A stretch of DNA of 62,000 nucleotides from Acanthaster planci (lineage: Eukaryota > Echinodermata > Asteroidea > Valvatida > Acanthasteridae), in assembly GCF_001949145.1 (NCBI RefSeq), contig NW_019091358.1, forward strand, positions 2,225,553-2,287,552, given 5' to 3'. The notes under the pieces were generated by a model. That model was not told the DNA's origin, did not search any database, and saw only the letters and a list, made by a program, of their open reading frames with translations. This document shows positions 12,790 through 26,003 of this stretch, piece by piece. How positions within the stretch are numbered: position 1 is the first letter of the stretch; each line of letters opens with the position of its first letter. Position numbers and translations under genes: made by a program.

Positions 12790-13505
12790 AAGATAATTTA
12801 TCTTTGTAAGTCGACTAATAAAGCATATTTGGTCGATTTAACGAGATAAATGATGTAGTTAAGTTGACTTCCTGATTATAGTAAGTTGACATCCCGAGAT
12901 ATTTTATGACATTAAGCCTGCTTCCAGAGTTCCCTATATCGGCTTGGCGAGATAATTTATGTTATTAAGTCGACTTCCTAATTCAAGTAAGTCGACTTGG
13001 CGAGATAATTTATGTCATAAATTCTACTTCCAGAACTCAGTATGTCGTCTCGGAAGAATGTTTTTGTTGTCAAGTCTACTTCCGGATTTTGCTTGTCAAG
13101 TTGGCGAGATAAGTTAAATACTCAAGTCAAATTCCTAATTCTAGTACATGTAAGTCAAGTCGACTTTGCGACACAATTCTTGTCATCAAGTCTACTCTCA
13201 GAATTCACCATGTCGAATGTGGATTATCTTGCCATGTTGACTTACTAGAACTATGAAGTCAACTTGCAACATAATTTATATTGCCAAGTCCACACAGTGA
13301 ATTTCACAAGCAGACTCACTGACATAGATTATCTTTTCAAGTCGACCTACCAGAATTAGGAAGTTGGATTGAATACATAAAGTTTCTCGCCAAGTCGTCT
13401 TCCCACAATTGTAAAGTTCACTTGACAACATAAATTATCTCGCCGAGTTCACATCGCGAAAAAGCAGTCTTGATGACACAAGTTATCTTGCCAAGTCGTC
13501 TCACC
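12790..13505. repeat. Degenerate tandem satellite, unit about 53 bp
   Basis: Roughly 13 diverged units repeat the words AAGTCGACTT, GAATT and TTGGCGAGATAATTTATG. The clearest neighbouring units start their GGCGA word at 12,946 and 12,999, a spacing of 53. Later units carry the inverted forms ATTATCTCGCC and CCAAGTCG, so the array is partly self-complementary. Heavy divergence suggests age. It ends abruptly at a CpG-rich palindrome. Confidence 0.7.
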
Positions 13506-13511
13506 AAATAA

Positions 13512-13529
13512 GGTACGCGTACGCGTACC
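13512..13529. repeat. Perfect 18-bp CpG-rich palindrome at satellite end
   Basis: GGTACGCGTACGCGTACC is its own reverse complement, and a related GGTACGCGTGCATGC follows five bases later. It marks the sharp change from the AT-rich satellite to a short CpG-containing segment. It may be an element end or a binding site; function unknown. Confidence 0.55.
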
Positions 13530-14889
13530 CTACGGTACGCGTGCATGCTGGGAGCGCGCGTGAAGTAAAAGGGCGGCCGTATACGTGTTTTTTAGATCCT
13601 CCGTGCATAACATGCCGTGTGTACGTACATGTATGCACACAGCCTACAAGTTACAGGTGATGTCCAACTTCAGAAGCCGGAGTGAACTTTCGTCTGTTGA
13701 AAATCTGTATGCTCATTGCGGCTTTCTTTAATTTCAATGTGCAGCACCCAACCGAAATGGAATACTCTTGAGCTTGTACGGCGGTATGTGTAATTTACTT
13801 TTTGGTGCTAATAATGGGTGATTCATAATAGTGTGCCACCATGCCATGTTTGCAGTGTGGAAGCCATTCTATGTAATACACGTTTAAAGGGTTGGGGACT
13901 TGTTGATTAGCACTTAAGAAAAGCTTGACAAATACGTGCATTGTCGGCCACTGCTTTGCAATTACTCGTACAAGGGATGGACCCTGATCTTGTAAACCTA
14001 CAGCTGCTAGATCTCTCTAGATGTTTTGGAACCAGTTGCAGATAATCCAGTTTCCTATAGGCCTACTACAAAAGTGGTGAAACTTCTCCACTGAATTCCA
14101 CATTAAAAATTTTGAGTCTCACATGGACGTCTTTCCCGAGGACAGTAAGAGAATCCGCAGGAGTCCGCACTCATGGTGTCTTCTGAGAACAGCAGGTTTC
14201 TCCAAAAGCAATAAATAAAAGCAATAAATCCCACAAGGTGTATTCGCAAATCTGTCTTTCTCATTTACTTTGTCTAAAAGGGCACTTGTATGAGGGAAAG
14301 TGCAAATTTTAGGTCCGGAATAATTGGGTCTTGCTAACTGTTGGGGTCTGCATTTATGAGGACTTACCGGTAATTTTATCTTGGTTTTTCAGCAATAACT
14401 ATTTTTGTAGGTACATTGAACCGACATTTCCAGACTAACATAACTCTATAGGCTGTAGCACGCAGTGTCCTGTTAAACCTTGCTACAAATTTGTGACATT
14501 ATTGTTCACTTTTGTGGGTTGTAACCAATGTCTTCTTCAGCTGTCTCCTGGGGATCAACCCTGAGAAGAGTATTCAAAACACAGAGAGAAGGGACACAGG
14601 AAGAACCTTCAAAGTGCAATCAGTAAAGTGCTGACATTCATCAATGGGCTGAAGCATTTTGAGTCAGACTGGTCAGTTTAAATGAGATTAACTTCGGCTC
14701 ATCTTAAGCACCCACAAAGCGGGTAAGGGGGAGCTTGAAAAAATTAATAATTTAAGGAAAAATTATGAGCAAAAGTACAACAGGTGTTGATATTTGTTTA
14801 GTTTTATATCAGGGTATGTCAGAAAAAATATGGCTTCACAAACTCATTGCTTAACGTACATTAAGGTTCTTCATATTTCTTGTTTGAGG

Positions 14890-15505
14890 TTTTAAGACAC
14901 CAAGTGTATACAGGGAATTTACATTTAGTAAATATGAGCAAAGGGCATGTTTCATTTGAATTTAAGACACCAAACGTTAAAGGTTACATGTCGGAGCTCT
15001 CTTTTGAGTATAAACACCCAATCTAAAATTTATTATTTTCTGTAGTAAATATGCCCAAAGTTATATGTTACATAATTTTGTTTTTATTATTTTTTTTATT
15101 TCAGAAACCAAGTGTGTGCTAAAGAAATAATTATTGCGGGTTAACATGAGCACATTTTTGGTTTTGAATTTTTGACACCAAGTGTGTGCAGAGAAATTAT
15201 TTTCTTAAGTCAGCAAATGCAAAGGTATATGTCCGATTTATTTGTTAATTTTTTCTTTGAAGTCGCAAAGTGTGTTGAATAAATTAATTTCTTCAGTAAA
15301 AATGAGCAACTGTACACTTAAGATTTATTTTTTAAGAGTTCAAGACACCAAATGTATGCCATGATATTAAATTTTTTTGTCATAAATTTAAGCAAATATA
15401 GATGTACATGACAGATTTTTATTTTGTTTTTAGTTTAAGACAGTGTGTTTCAGAAAACATTCCTATATATCGAATACATGAGCAGAGGATTTGCATGTTT
15501 TCATT
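14890..15505 (+). repeat. Degenerate tandem array keyed on GACACCAAGTGT
   Basis: About eight diverged copies carry an (AA)GACACCAAGTGTRTGC-like word, then an AT-rich part with AGTAAATATGAGCAAA and a T-rich run. The key word starts near 14,894, 14,964, 15,014, 15,102, 15,174, 15,260, 15,341 and 15,434, so spacing is irregular at roughly 50-95 bases. It has no coding potential. Confidence 0.55.
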
Positions 15506-16249
15506 TGCTAATATTATATAAAAAACACAGAACTTCCCGATTGTAGGCTTTCACTGGCACACATGGCAGAAGGTGTATATAAAGTTTTATTTTATAGTTG
15601 GTTTCAGCTTTATATAGCCAGTTGATGTTTGGCATATGCTTTTGGCTTGGAACGTTTTCTAAAAATAGTTACATTCCTGTAAATTGCCGTGTTGCAGAGA
15701 ACAAAGCTTATATTTTGGAAGCTGAAAACAGTTCAGTGTTGGTGTCGTTTAATTTTACCGACATTATGTTAAAATGTCTAAATTCCCTTCAAGCAAATGA
15801 CCGACAAAGATTGATGAAATCACAAATAGTTATTTAAAAAAAAAAAATCGCCGTTAAATGAAAGAACTGGCATGGAAAGTAAACAGCAGTACATACCTGG
15901 CTGTTATTTGACAGACAGTCGATTTTCGAGAATTTCTGTGTCTGATGGAATAAAAAGCATTAATACAGGCAAGGCAATTATTTAAGATTTAATGTTTTTA
16001 AGGAAAACATATTGCATTGCATTTTATTGAACAAACACTGTCTGTTAATGAAATAATCAACATCACATAGAAATAGCAACACAGACACATTGTAATTTGG
16101 AATAGGAAACTATTTTCAGGATTACATTTGTCTTGCTAAATTACACAAATTGAACACGTTTGTAAACGCAAAAACAAAGTACCTGCAATTGGCTTAACTC
16201 ATTTGACATGTCTTTTTCTGCAAATTTACAGAATTTTTTACAGTTTATT

Positions 16250-16277
16250 TAAGCCGAATCCACTCGTTTCAAAAACG
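16250..16277. repeat. Right arm of the 28-bp inverted repeat
   Basis: Inverted partner of 11,703-11,730, 26 of 28 identical. It lies inside the CACTG/CAGTG-bounded segment while its partner lies outside, so the two inverted systems are offset and cannot be the ends of the same element. Confidence 0.75.
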
Positions 16278-16740
16278 ACCATACTTCATTGCAAAAGAAG
16301 CACAAAATGAGCTATTTCCATGGCAACCCGTAACGTATGGATTTGAAGAGTCTATTTTGTTAATGTTAACCTAAGTTAAAATGTAGATTTTTTTTTTACA
16401 GTGGGCACATACATGTAATTATATGTGGTATTTAAAAAGAAACTTCTTTGCGAAAAAATGCAGTGACTTACACTGACGGTTTAAAATGTTCAAACTTTAT
16501 TATCATCAAAGGTTTGTGGTGAGTCCCTATGTAGAAACAAAGAGGTCAAGTTACAAATGCCTAAGAAATGACTCTCTCTCTGTTTTTAGTTACCTTATTG
16601 AGTTCTTTTAGTGGTGACTTGAATTGACTAGTTTAAACATTTTCCCTAATGACTCAACCCGACTCCAGTCACTAAGTTAAAATGAGTAAACTCGGCTTGA
16701 CGCGAGTCACAAAGGTCATTTACTCGCTACAACTCTAAAC

Positions 16741-19700
16741 GAGGTCAATTAATGAGTAAACATGCATTCCCTACTTCATAGCAAGAAGTATACAAATGTA
16801 GGGCCATTATCGAAGTCATCAATGACATGATTAGGAAGATATCAGAAGTCCTCTGCTGGAAATGTCTATGTACTGCTTCTCTTTACGTGGATAAAACAGT
16901 CTATATAAATAGTTCGTTGGTTTTTCTCTGAGGCTTGTCAGTATTTGCCAATGATGGTCGACGTTGCAGTTGACAGGCAAGAACCACTTCCTCTTGGCAG
17001 GCCTTACCAGCCGCACATTGTGCTTCCTATCCACGAGCTTCCTTGGCAGTGACATCGATGAATGGCGTCAAGCTGAGCTGTACCGTTCTGCATCTGACCT
17101 TAAGAGGATCTCTCTTATTGTGCCTGTTGGAAAGTCTGATGGTGAGCTCTCGTTTCACATGCTGCAAGAATGCCCTTGGCTTCACGATAATTATTCACTT
17201 TAATAGTTGCATATCTTTTCTATTAACAAACGCAAGTCTTTAGCAATAAGGCACCAGGTGTGGTTCGGCCGAGTAATAATGGGCGGCAACTCCTCTGTCC
17301 CCATAGCAATTGCACCAGGCAATTTTAGAAGCACAACTACAAAAGAGGGAGCTTAGTGCTTCCCTAAATACAAAATGTTAACCTGTTAACCGGTGATGAT
17401 ATCATACCTTGGAAACAAAAACAAATTTGTCAAAGGAACCAGATTGAGTTACAATGAGAAAATTATTTATATTGGTTTTGTTGACACTGACATCTGAACA
17501 AATATGCATCTTGTTTTGTAAAGATCCAAGAAACAGGTAAGTTTACTCATACATGAACGTAATTTTTTAAATTCATTAAATTAATCATAGCTTATGCCAT
17601 TTTGGGTTGCCGTAGCCTTTCTTAAGACCATAATTCACGTGTTATCAACACGTGCTTATGTGTGGGACAGTTTGAATCCTGAAAGATTCATCTGTGGAAT
17701 TTGAAGCGCAGCGAAATATTTTAATAAATTAAAGTTACTTTGTACACTGATTCAGGACAAATTTTATGCGTAACGAAGAAAAATAGCCGTGGAAGTGTTG
17801 GTATGCTTTCCAATCTTCAACTGTCAATGTCATTATTTTTTTATTTTCAACGTAATTAAACCGCTTTTTTAGCATGCATGAATCTGTAAAGGAATACAGC
17901 TGCAGCGTTCAATCACTTGCATGATATTATTTAAGAACGAAAATTCCATGGCGGTCCCTTGGAAAGCAAAGCACGCTCTGTCTCCATTTTAAAACTGACT
18001 TACCAAATGTTTCAACAAGTCAACGCGTGCATGCATCCGACGAAGGAGAAATAATAAAATATTGGACACGTGATGGTTAGTAATGTACTCTATGTACTGT
18101 CTTAGTGTCATTTGCCAACTTGATGAGAGAAAAATTGGGTTCCAAGTAAGTGGTAAGGCAGCATACAGTGCAGTATGCCGTCTGAAACATAAGGCCTGAG
18201 TGTAGTCTGGACTATAAACAATCTTGCCCTTTTCACTTTCCTGAACTTACCACATTTGTAACCAAGACAAACACGAAAAGTGACTTGCTTGTTTCTTTGT
18301 CCTTCTGCAGTGTTTGCAGAGGCGCCCTCGTGGGAGATAAATCAATGATTGACGCTGGCTGAGAAGTCAAAATTTCCAGGTGGTGAGGACATATCAACCT
18401 AATAGAAATCAAACCAGGCAAGCAAAAGCTTGACTTTGGGCAAGTTCAGCTTGAGGCACTCGTGCTTTAACGCCTAACACATATTTTGGTGAAAAGATTA
18501 GAAATATCAATTTGCCTGAGGCACAGATTTCCGTAATGCTACGTGTCAATCAGATTGATTGATCGACCAACCTAGCTGTTGTTTCCAGTCTCTTTGGTTG
18601 AAAAGTGTTTACTCTGTTCCCATAAGAGCATTAATGACAGCAAGCAGGAAGTGCATGTGTTCAAAACTAAATAGACAAACGGATTCATTATTTAGGCCTG
18701 CAGTGGAAATAAATCATTACAACTTGGAGAGACTATGCAGCAATTCAACAGACACTAAAAGTACGAGCGTATATGAGTTCCGCAAATGGTTTACTATAGG
18801 CTAACACCGTTCAGATGGTATGGTAGCACTTGACATATGGACGAATCCTAGATTCAACATTGAGCGGGGATTGCTAACGTGTTTTTCGGAGCTGAATTTC
18901 CACTCTGAAAGTATCCGTCAGACCCTCCATACAGGGGGATAACTCAGTTTTAATGTATCGACAAAATGCTCCTTGGAATACAAATTACTCCAGTCGCCCC
19001 AACCTGGGGAGAAAAATCCCTATCGTCTTTGTAACTGTGCATTTTATCTTTTGCCGCCGTTAGTGAGAAATTCATCGTTCTTAAATCTGGTACCGGTATG
19101 CAAGGCATGCCTGTTATACTACGAGACGGGGCCAAAGGTGGCGACCGTCATTTATCACGGATTTAAGAGCCAGGGCATGCACCGTGTTGGGAAACAAGAT
19201 CTGTTTTCCATGCATTTTCAGTGTTGGTTTTAGCTTTTGTGACTGATGTAAACTGTTTAATAAAGGACAACTTCAACTCTTTTGCGGGGACTGAACGCAA
19301 CAGTAGCCATACCGACATGCGGCTTCTTACCGTGTATTACTTAGTTCACTTTACGTAAATGATGCCAAATGGGAAAGACTTAAACATATCCATCAAGTTA
19401 TATTACCCATGCATGTTTGCCACCAGGTACCATTATACGGGGAATGAAGCTTGTCCCCAGCTCAGACTCAAGTAACAATGCATTCGAGATCATAAGCACC
19501 GTGTAGGAAGTGCATGTGGGCGTCCTGCGGGCAGACCGGCCCGGTTAATACCTCTTAATACATTCTGAAAATGTTTTCTTGAGCCAAATTGTTGATGGCA
19601 GATAGATTAAACATCCCACAACGACAATGGCGGAGCATCAAACCGAATTGTTTTCTTGCTTGGGTTCCATAAAGTTCATTTAACTGCCACTGTCTTTGAA

Positions 19701-22700
19701 CAGGTGAAGCTTTGGAGACATCTCTTAACTACGTTGGCGGCGATGTTTTAAACATTTGAAACCAATTTGTAACAAAATAATGGGGCCGACAACAAAGCAA
19801 ATCAAACACTTAAACAATGGAGAGGTATCCTCAATTAGTAAACAGTGGTAAATTTAATGGAGTAAGTTTTTCTGGGAAACACCTTTTCACATAGGTCTTT
19901 CCATTAAAAACAAAGTTTAAGAAAATTTGAAATAAATGTGACAATAAAATTTGTATTTCCTCGGTCTTTGAACTAAAAAAATACTATCATGAAGAGAATC
20001 ATTGCTTTTATATGTAACCTCTTGCAGAAACCGAACGATGATTTGGGAATTATTATTCTGGAATGAGCCTTTTATTCATTTTCGACGATAATTAATGGCT
20101 TATTAAGATGGCTACTTTTGCTCATTCTAGTAATCTGCTAGTTTCTGTTACCTGGAGGACAGGTGACGCTGTAATTATTAGCTTACCCGCTATTATGTCA
20201 AAAATTGTAAGCTGATAAGTTTAACCTTATAACTTTTCTTATAATGTTTGTTGTATTGGGCCCTAAAATCACGTCTAGTACTGTCCTGCGACAGACTTTG
20301 TGTTACGCATAGTGACAAAGCATTTCAATTACGAATAAACGCTGCTTTTCGTAATGTGCTTACATAGAAACGACTACTGTACATACTCACGTGTCAAAAC
20401 TCATGTCTTTCTATAAAACAATGTTGCTCAGTACACTTCGGTAAAGGATAAATACCATACATATTCTTGAGTAAAGAGCCCACTATAACGCCAGAGGTAA
20501 CGACTAGCCATCAACTCACTGCCCACTGTTCTTAAATATTACATTACGTGCGTTCAATTAGCTTGTAACCAGCAGCCCTGACCTGGAGATGGCCGCATGT
20601 GCCGTGTCAACCATGCGAGACGGTAGGGACGAAATTAAACTAGGATCAACTTGTGAAACCTAATGGAACGCATCCAAAGCCTGGATTCGTCAGTATTTCC
20701 ATCAGGTGCCTTCCGGGTAGGGCATTGAGGGTTGCAGTACTTGAATCAACGGGCATTCGTCGATAGATATCTAAGGTCCTCCTGAACTTTTGCTAAACCT
20801 TTGGATTCACAACACCCGACATAGAGGAAAAGCCCACCCGTGTATCTCATGTTTTTGCAGAGCGAAAAACTAGTAAGCAAAACAATCTTTGCATTTTAAC
20901 GTGTCTTATTTAGCCTTAAATTTGGTGGGTTGTTAAATAAAGAAGACGACAGTTTTGTCACAAGGCTTCCCTCGGATTTTTGCGTGCAGGTCTGTCGTAC
21001 TCTCGCACTTATTTCGTGAGATCTTTAGTATTGAACGAGTACAGTGGTGTAGGAACTGTTAGGAAAATAGTGCACAGTTGAGGGCTGGGGCTGAGATTAC
21101 TCTTGTCTTTTTTCACGTACGTCAGTTTTACAGCTTCAGTAAATATCCTAAATGTCTCTTACAATGTCAGATTGGCATACATATACAGTAAGGGAAAAAC
21201 AACTTGCAGGGAATTACACGTTCAAAAGATTTACAGTGACACGCACAACAATTTCCAAAAGGGTTTTTTACTTGACATTTATTAGGTATATTGGTATTTA
21301 TACACGCTATACGACTTTCATACACCAGTAAGCAATTTATATTGATGAATACATTTTAGAAATGTTTAATTCAGTCTCATTTTTACAACACTCACGTCAT
21401 TCCTAGTACTTGTTTTGTCTAGGGCCCGCTGGTTAAATGAGTAACGGCAAGATGATTAAAAGCCTTTGTCAGTGAGTAAACCAGCATCGTTCCACAAATT
21501 TACAGTGCTATACACACGACTTTGAACTAAACTCTGCTCGAATATGCCCTTTATATGCATACAGTTGTTATGCTCGGCCCTCTCAAGGAAAAAGGGTGTG
21601 TGTCTTTTTTTCTCTTGTTCTATGTTTCAATTTCTGTGGTAAGATAATTTCTGGGACGTTGAGGGCGCTTGTTTCATTGAGAAAAGATCCTGAGCTCATA
21701 CGAGTGTATCTTTCTGGAGATGGCAGGTGTTATGTTCAACACTTTTTTACTCTTCATCGTTGATTTCTTAGACAGAAGTGTGTATTTACTAGATACACTG
21801 CATAAATTAGTGTGTGTGTGTGTTTAAGTAAGACGACTTTCTTGCAATACATGTGTTTAGTATGAAAATATACTATTTTCTAACAGTAGAGTTTTAGAGT
21901 GAGTGAGTATGATACATCTCAAGACACACCCTGTTGCCTTATTACGAGTCTTTGTATAAACTGAGCCCTTTTAAGTATATACGACAACATGTGCTATCTC
22001 GAGATACACCCTTTTGCCACATTGATTAATTTTACAATAGATATATCACTTTACCTCCAAGAAAATATTGTCAAAATTGCGAGTGATATTTTTGTGGCAA
22101 ATGGGTTTAGCTTTTCTTCAGTGTTTTTTCTGTGGAATTATGCGCTTCAATGCCGTGGAACATTTGAAGTGGATTTTTTTTTCAGAAATCAATTTTAGGA
22201 GATGCACCCTTTTGCCATCGGGGAGCCGCGCCGCACCACTCTCTGCTATGTATCTATAATGTAACACCAATCTGGCAGGTAGCGCTGGTGAGGAAATGAA
22301 TTTCCAGGATGTACAATCACAACTGTCTGTCTCCCAGGCATACAGGTGCACTAATTGTTCTTGTCTATCTTGTAAGCTGCAGTGATCGATTCTGATTGGT
22401 AGTAATTGTGTCCATGTTAAAAATGAGAAAAACATGGAAACTAGGTTGGCAAAATTTCGATCTACATTTAAGAGATAAGCAGTACAAAGGACGGATGGGC
22501 ACTTGGTTTGCGATTAGGGAGCGACCGCACGTGATGTAAAATATCAAACTCGGTAAACTGCATTCCCTATAAGAAGAGTTTCAAGATCGTCTTAGATTGA
22601 AAACAAATGACTTGATTTTCAGCCGATAAAGGATACTGCCTTGTAAAATTTCCTGCCTGTAGGAGCCCATGGGTGCTCTATTGAACGAGATTTTTTTTCC

Positions 22701-25700
22701 ACTTTGTTGCTAGCCTGGTAACATATCGATCCATGTTTATTTATATGTAGGGCTCTGTTCACTTCTCGCCACGCAACAAAACAAAAGTGGCATCAGGGTT
22801 AATCAACGTATCGTAAACTTTTGCCCATTAACTGGAACGAGTTATCAACTAGCATTAGTAAATTCATATGGGCGTGCGGTTTCAATATAGTGTCGAATTT
22901 CTGTCGAAAATTATGAAACTCGCAAAGTGGATTGGTGTCAAGAATAATTAGCAATATAGTTCACCATTTCAGTTTAATCATGGCTGTGACAACCTTAATT
23001 ATTTATTACCTAAAATTATATCAAACACAACTGGACAATAAATTGGTAAGATTAAACTGCGCCATAGCATATACATTTACCAAACTGATGAGAAATCAGA
23101 ATGCCTATATCAAGAGTAAAGTAATTGATAAATTATTGTAGTTGTTGATATCTCAACCAAAGGACTTCGAAAAACGGTCATAAACATCATTAGAAGAAAC
23201 GCAGTTTGTAGGCCTACCGAATATCACAATTGGATTAACCAATTGAGTCGCCAAACAAGCCACACATTTTTAAAAATATTTCATCACCACAGTGCCATTT
23301 AAAGCCATAAATAGTCCTACTTGTACTAATAACCTGTTAGCGTCACCTGCATGTTTATGGGATGTTTGGGATTTTAGGTGAAATTGCTACTATGGGAGAA
23401 AATTGCCCTTCGCAGTACAAACCATTCCATTCAGTGCCACTGAAATATTTCAACCACTTTTGGTATAAAGGATATTCTTAAACTGAATAGTTCATCCTTT
23501 CCTACAGGTAAGATCTCCAGCCTAATACATGTGACTCTAACGTTCAGACAAAAGCTGAGTTAATAAGAAAGCCATCTTGACAGTTTTTCCCACCGTTTTA
23601 ATTTTAGATCCTTAAATTGTATTGAGTCCAAATTCCAAATACCTGTTCACAGTTACAACGCATAGACTGTGGGAAATGTTATTATTTAAACAATCGTGTG
23701 TTATTCACATTTTCATCCACTTAGACTTGATAACTGGCGCGTCATTAAATTACGATTTGCATTCTGCACATAATTACATAGTCAACATAAAATATTTCTA
23801 TCTGGTTTCTAATAATCAACAGCGTCAAGCATTAAAAGTGGTCAGACTTGTTTCTTCTTATTCTCAATAACAATGACAACGAAACCTTTATTTAAAACGC
23901 CAAATTATCAGTTACCAGCCCATTTTGTGGAAGGTGGCTTAATGCATTGAAATTCGTGGATAATAAGTACCTAAAACCGAATTATGAAGAACGATCAGTG
24001 AGACAAAAGTGTCTACAAAGCTAGACTTTTTTCCACATTGCCAGCACCCTTGATTATATATGTCCAGTTTCATCTGTAATACACAATATTGACTTCAACA
24101 AGAAAATGCGCAGATAATTGGTCATTCCTTTTCTGGGTCAACTACATACTTTGTTGCTACTATAGGACAGTGGCATTATTTCTTAGATGCATTTGGGGGT
24201 CAAAGGTCGACTCATGTTCAAGATTCATTACAATATCATACACACCAAGTCTAGAGGAGTGACCCTGTTCTACCTATGTTTCAAGGACAAGAAACAAGCG
24301 AACAGACAAAACAAAAATCTATCGGCTGGTACCAAGCAAACGATAAATTTCTTTTAAATGGCCCACCACGCGTTCAAACTGTTTTTACAGTTTGTGTTCC
24401 AGTCAGAAAATTGTATTCACAGTTTCTCCCAAGACTGAAAAGATTCAGAAACAATGAAAAAAACAATGACATTGACAAAACAATACAATGACAAAAAGAG
24501 ACAATAAGAAAGAAACAGACTGGGATAAAGGAAAATTTCTGTCGGAATGAATCACTCTGATTAAGACGGTAATGTTCCCCGTGGAAAAAAAATTCCGTGC
24601 CTCAGTTCTTATAATATATCAACCATTACCAGCCCAGAAACAGGTGCCTAAACAGCCATATCGACAACCTTTAAATCTCCAAAGAAAAACTGCAAACGAG
24701 GCTGTCGATATTTAGCGCTCTGTGTGTATGATCAAAGGAAGGCCAGTTGACCTAGGGTATTTAAAGGTCCCAAGATCAAACCTTCTGGTCAAACGTCAAA
24801 AAATGACAAACAGCAACGGATAATATTCACCATAGTAGTTGTTGAACGTAGTGGGGCAAAACATCGTCTTCGTTATTGTCGGTTAGTTCAGTCACATGTA
24901 TCTGTTTCACTAATTTAAAAAAGAAAAAAGGGAAACCCAAAACATGAGAGTCAGTGTTACAATATCCGTCCGTTAGTTTTTCGTCTGTCTGAACAGTATG
25001 TGTATATTTTCTTTCATTCTGCTGTTGCTTATGGATAATTCTTCACAATTAAACGATTTTCATTCTTCTGAAAGTGGACTCGGGTTAACCCTGAAACAGT
25101 ACTAACTCCCTAAAGGCATATGCAAAGGTAATTGGTGGTGCTCAATTTGCAAATGGTTTTGCTCCTAGTCATTTGTCTATATTTAACGCTGTCATTGCGA
25201 ATATTACCATGTCTAGTGTCCCTACTTGAAGGTAGTTGAGATTATATTGATCATCCCATGCTGATGACATGTCAGTGTCATGTAAAAAAGAGAACGTGGG
25301 AAGTTTCTCTCTTCCCTGAAGTACCACGAGACAGAATGCGTCACCAAAGTCGGTCACCAATGAGGACGCAGGCAAAGCTGGGAATATATGACGGTAGGAA
25401 ATGGGCTTCGTGTCTCAGACATCTCATCTTTGACAAGAAGCCGAAATATTGATGCAGGTATTAGCCTCGAGGTAATGTCAAATCAAATTCCTACATTTCC
25501 TCGACTCTCGGCTAACGGCAAGCTGCCGTTTAACTGACCGACATTTTTCATTAAGTCTGATTAAACCCATCAAATAGACCTGATCAAAGAAACCTGTCCG
25601 CTACAGCTGAGTTGATGGAGTCATTAACCGAGACTTCCTCTCTCGTATGACTAGTACAAATATAGGGACTGATTTTGACAATCAAGTCAAGCTTCACTAC

Positions 25701-25823
25701 ACCGGATGGGGGCATGTAGGAATCAAGCTCAAGGACTGATCAAGACAACAATCGGTCTCCAGACATTGCGTTGTCTTCTTCACTAGCTCCATATTTTGTC
25801 CCCCCCACCGATGGTCTCGAAAA
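16741..25823. other. Nine kilobases without a recognisable gene
   Basis: Frames here are at most about 105 codons, match no family I know and mostly overlap frames on the other strand. Three short copies of ATCTCAAGAYACACCCTTTTGCC lie near 21,918, 21,996 and 22,198, and a TG run lies near 21,812. No RNA gene was seen. Confidence 0.5.
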
Positions 25824-26003
25824 CCATCATATATTGTAACTGAAATCATATAATGTAACTGACGCAGGACACTCATATATATATAAACCATCATATATTG
25901 TAAACTGAAATCATATAATGTAATTGACGCAGGACACTCATATATATATAAACCATCATATATTGTAACTGAAATCATATAATGTAACTGACGCAGGACA
26001 CTT
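25824..26003. repeat. 64-bp tandem repeat, about 2.8 copies
   Basis: Three units start CCATCATATATTGTAA at 25,824, 25,888 and 25,953, giving periods of 64 and 65 bases; the third is cut after GACGCAGGACAC. Units are nearly identical, with one extra A and one C-to-T change in the second, so the duplication is recent. A chance minus-strand frame of 144 codons (25,697-26,131) is created by the repeat. Confidence 0.9.

Larger units (their letters stand above)
11820..16403. mobile_element. Possible CACTA-like element, non-autonomous
   Basis: The left end begins CACTGTAAAAAA at 11,820 and the right end closes with its exact complement, TTTTTTACAGTG, at 16,392-16,403. CACTG...CAGTG termini followed by A-rich sequence are known from CACTA/EnSpm and Chapaev DNA transposons. 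The flanking bases do not form a clear 2-, 3- or 4-base target duplication, and there is no transposase frame. The assignment rests on 12 matching terminal bases and is tentative. Confidence 0.35.
11260..16740. mobile_element. Nested repeat domain with ACTCGAGTC-type ends
   Basis: Both edges (about 11,265-11,410 and 16,610-16,735) are clusters of ACTCGAGT / GACTCNAGTC-like words. The right edge ends in ACAACTCTAA, close to ACAACACTAG at the end of the element near 44.1 kb. The edges have the orientation expected of terminal inverted repeats of one DNA-transposon family, but they have drifted and could instead be two separate small insertions. Inside are a second set of termini, a 28-bp inverted repeat and two degenerate arrays, listed separately. 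No transposase frame is visible. Reading it as one 5.5-kb element is inference. Confidence 0.4.
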
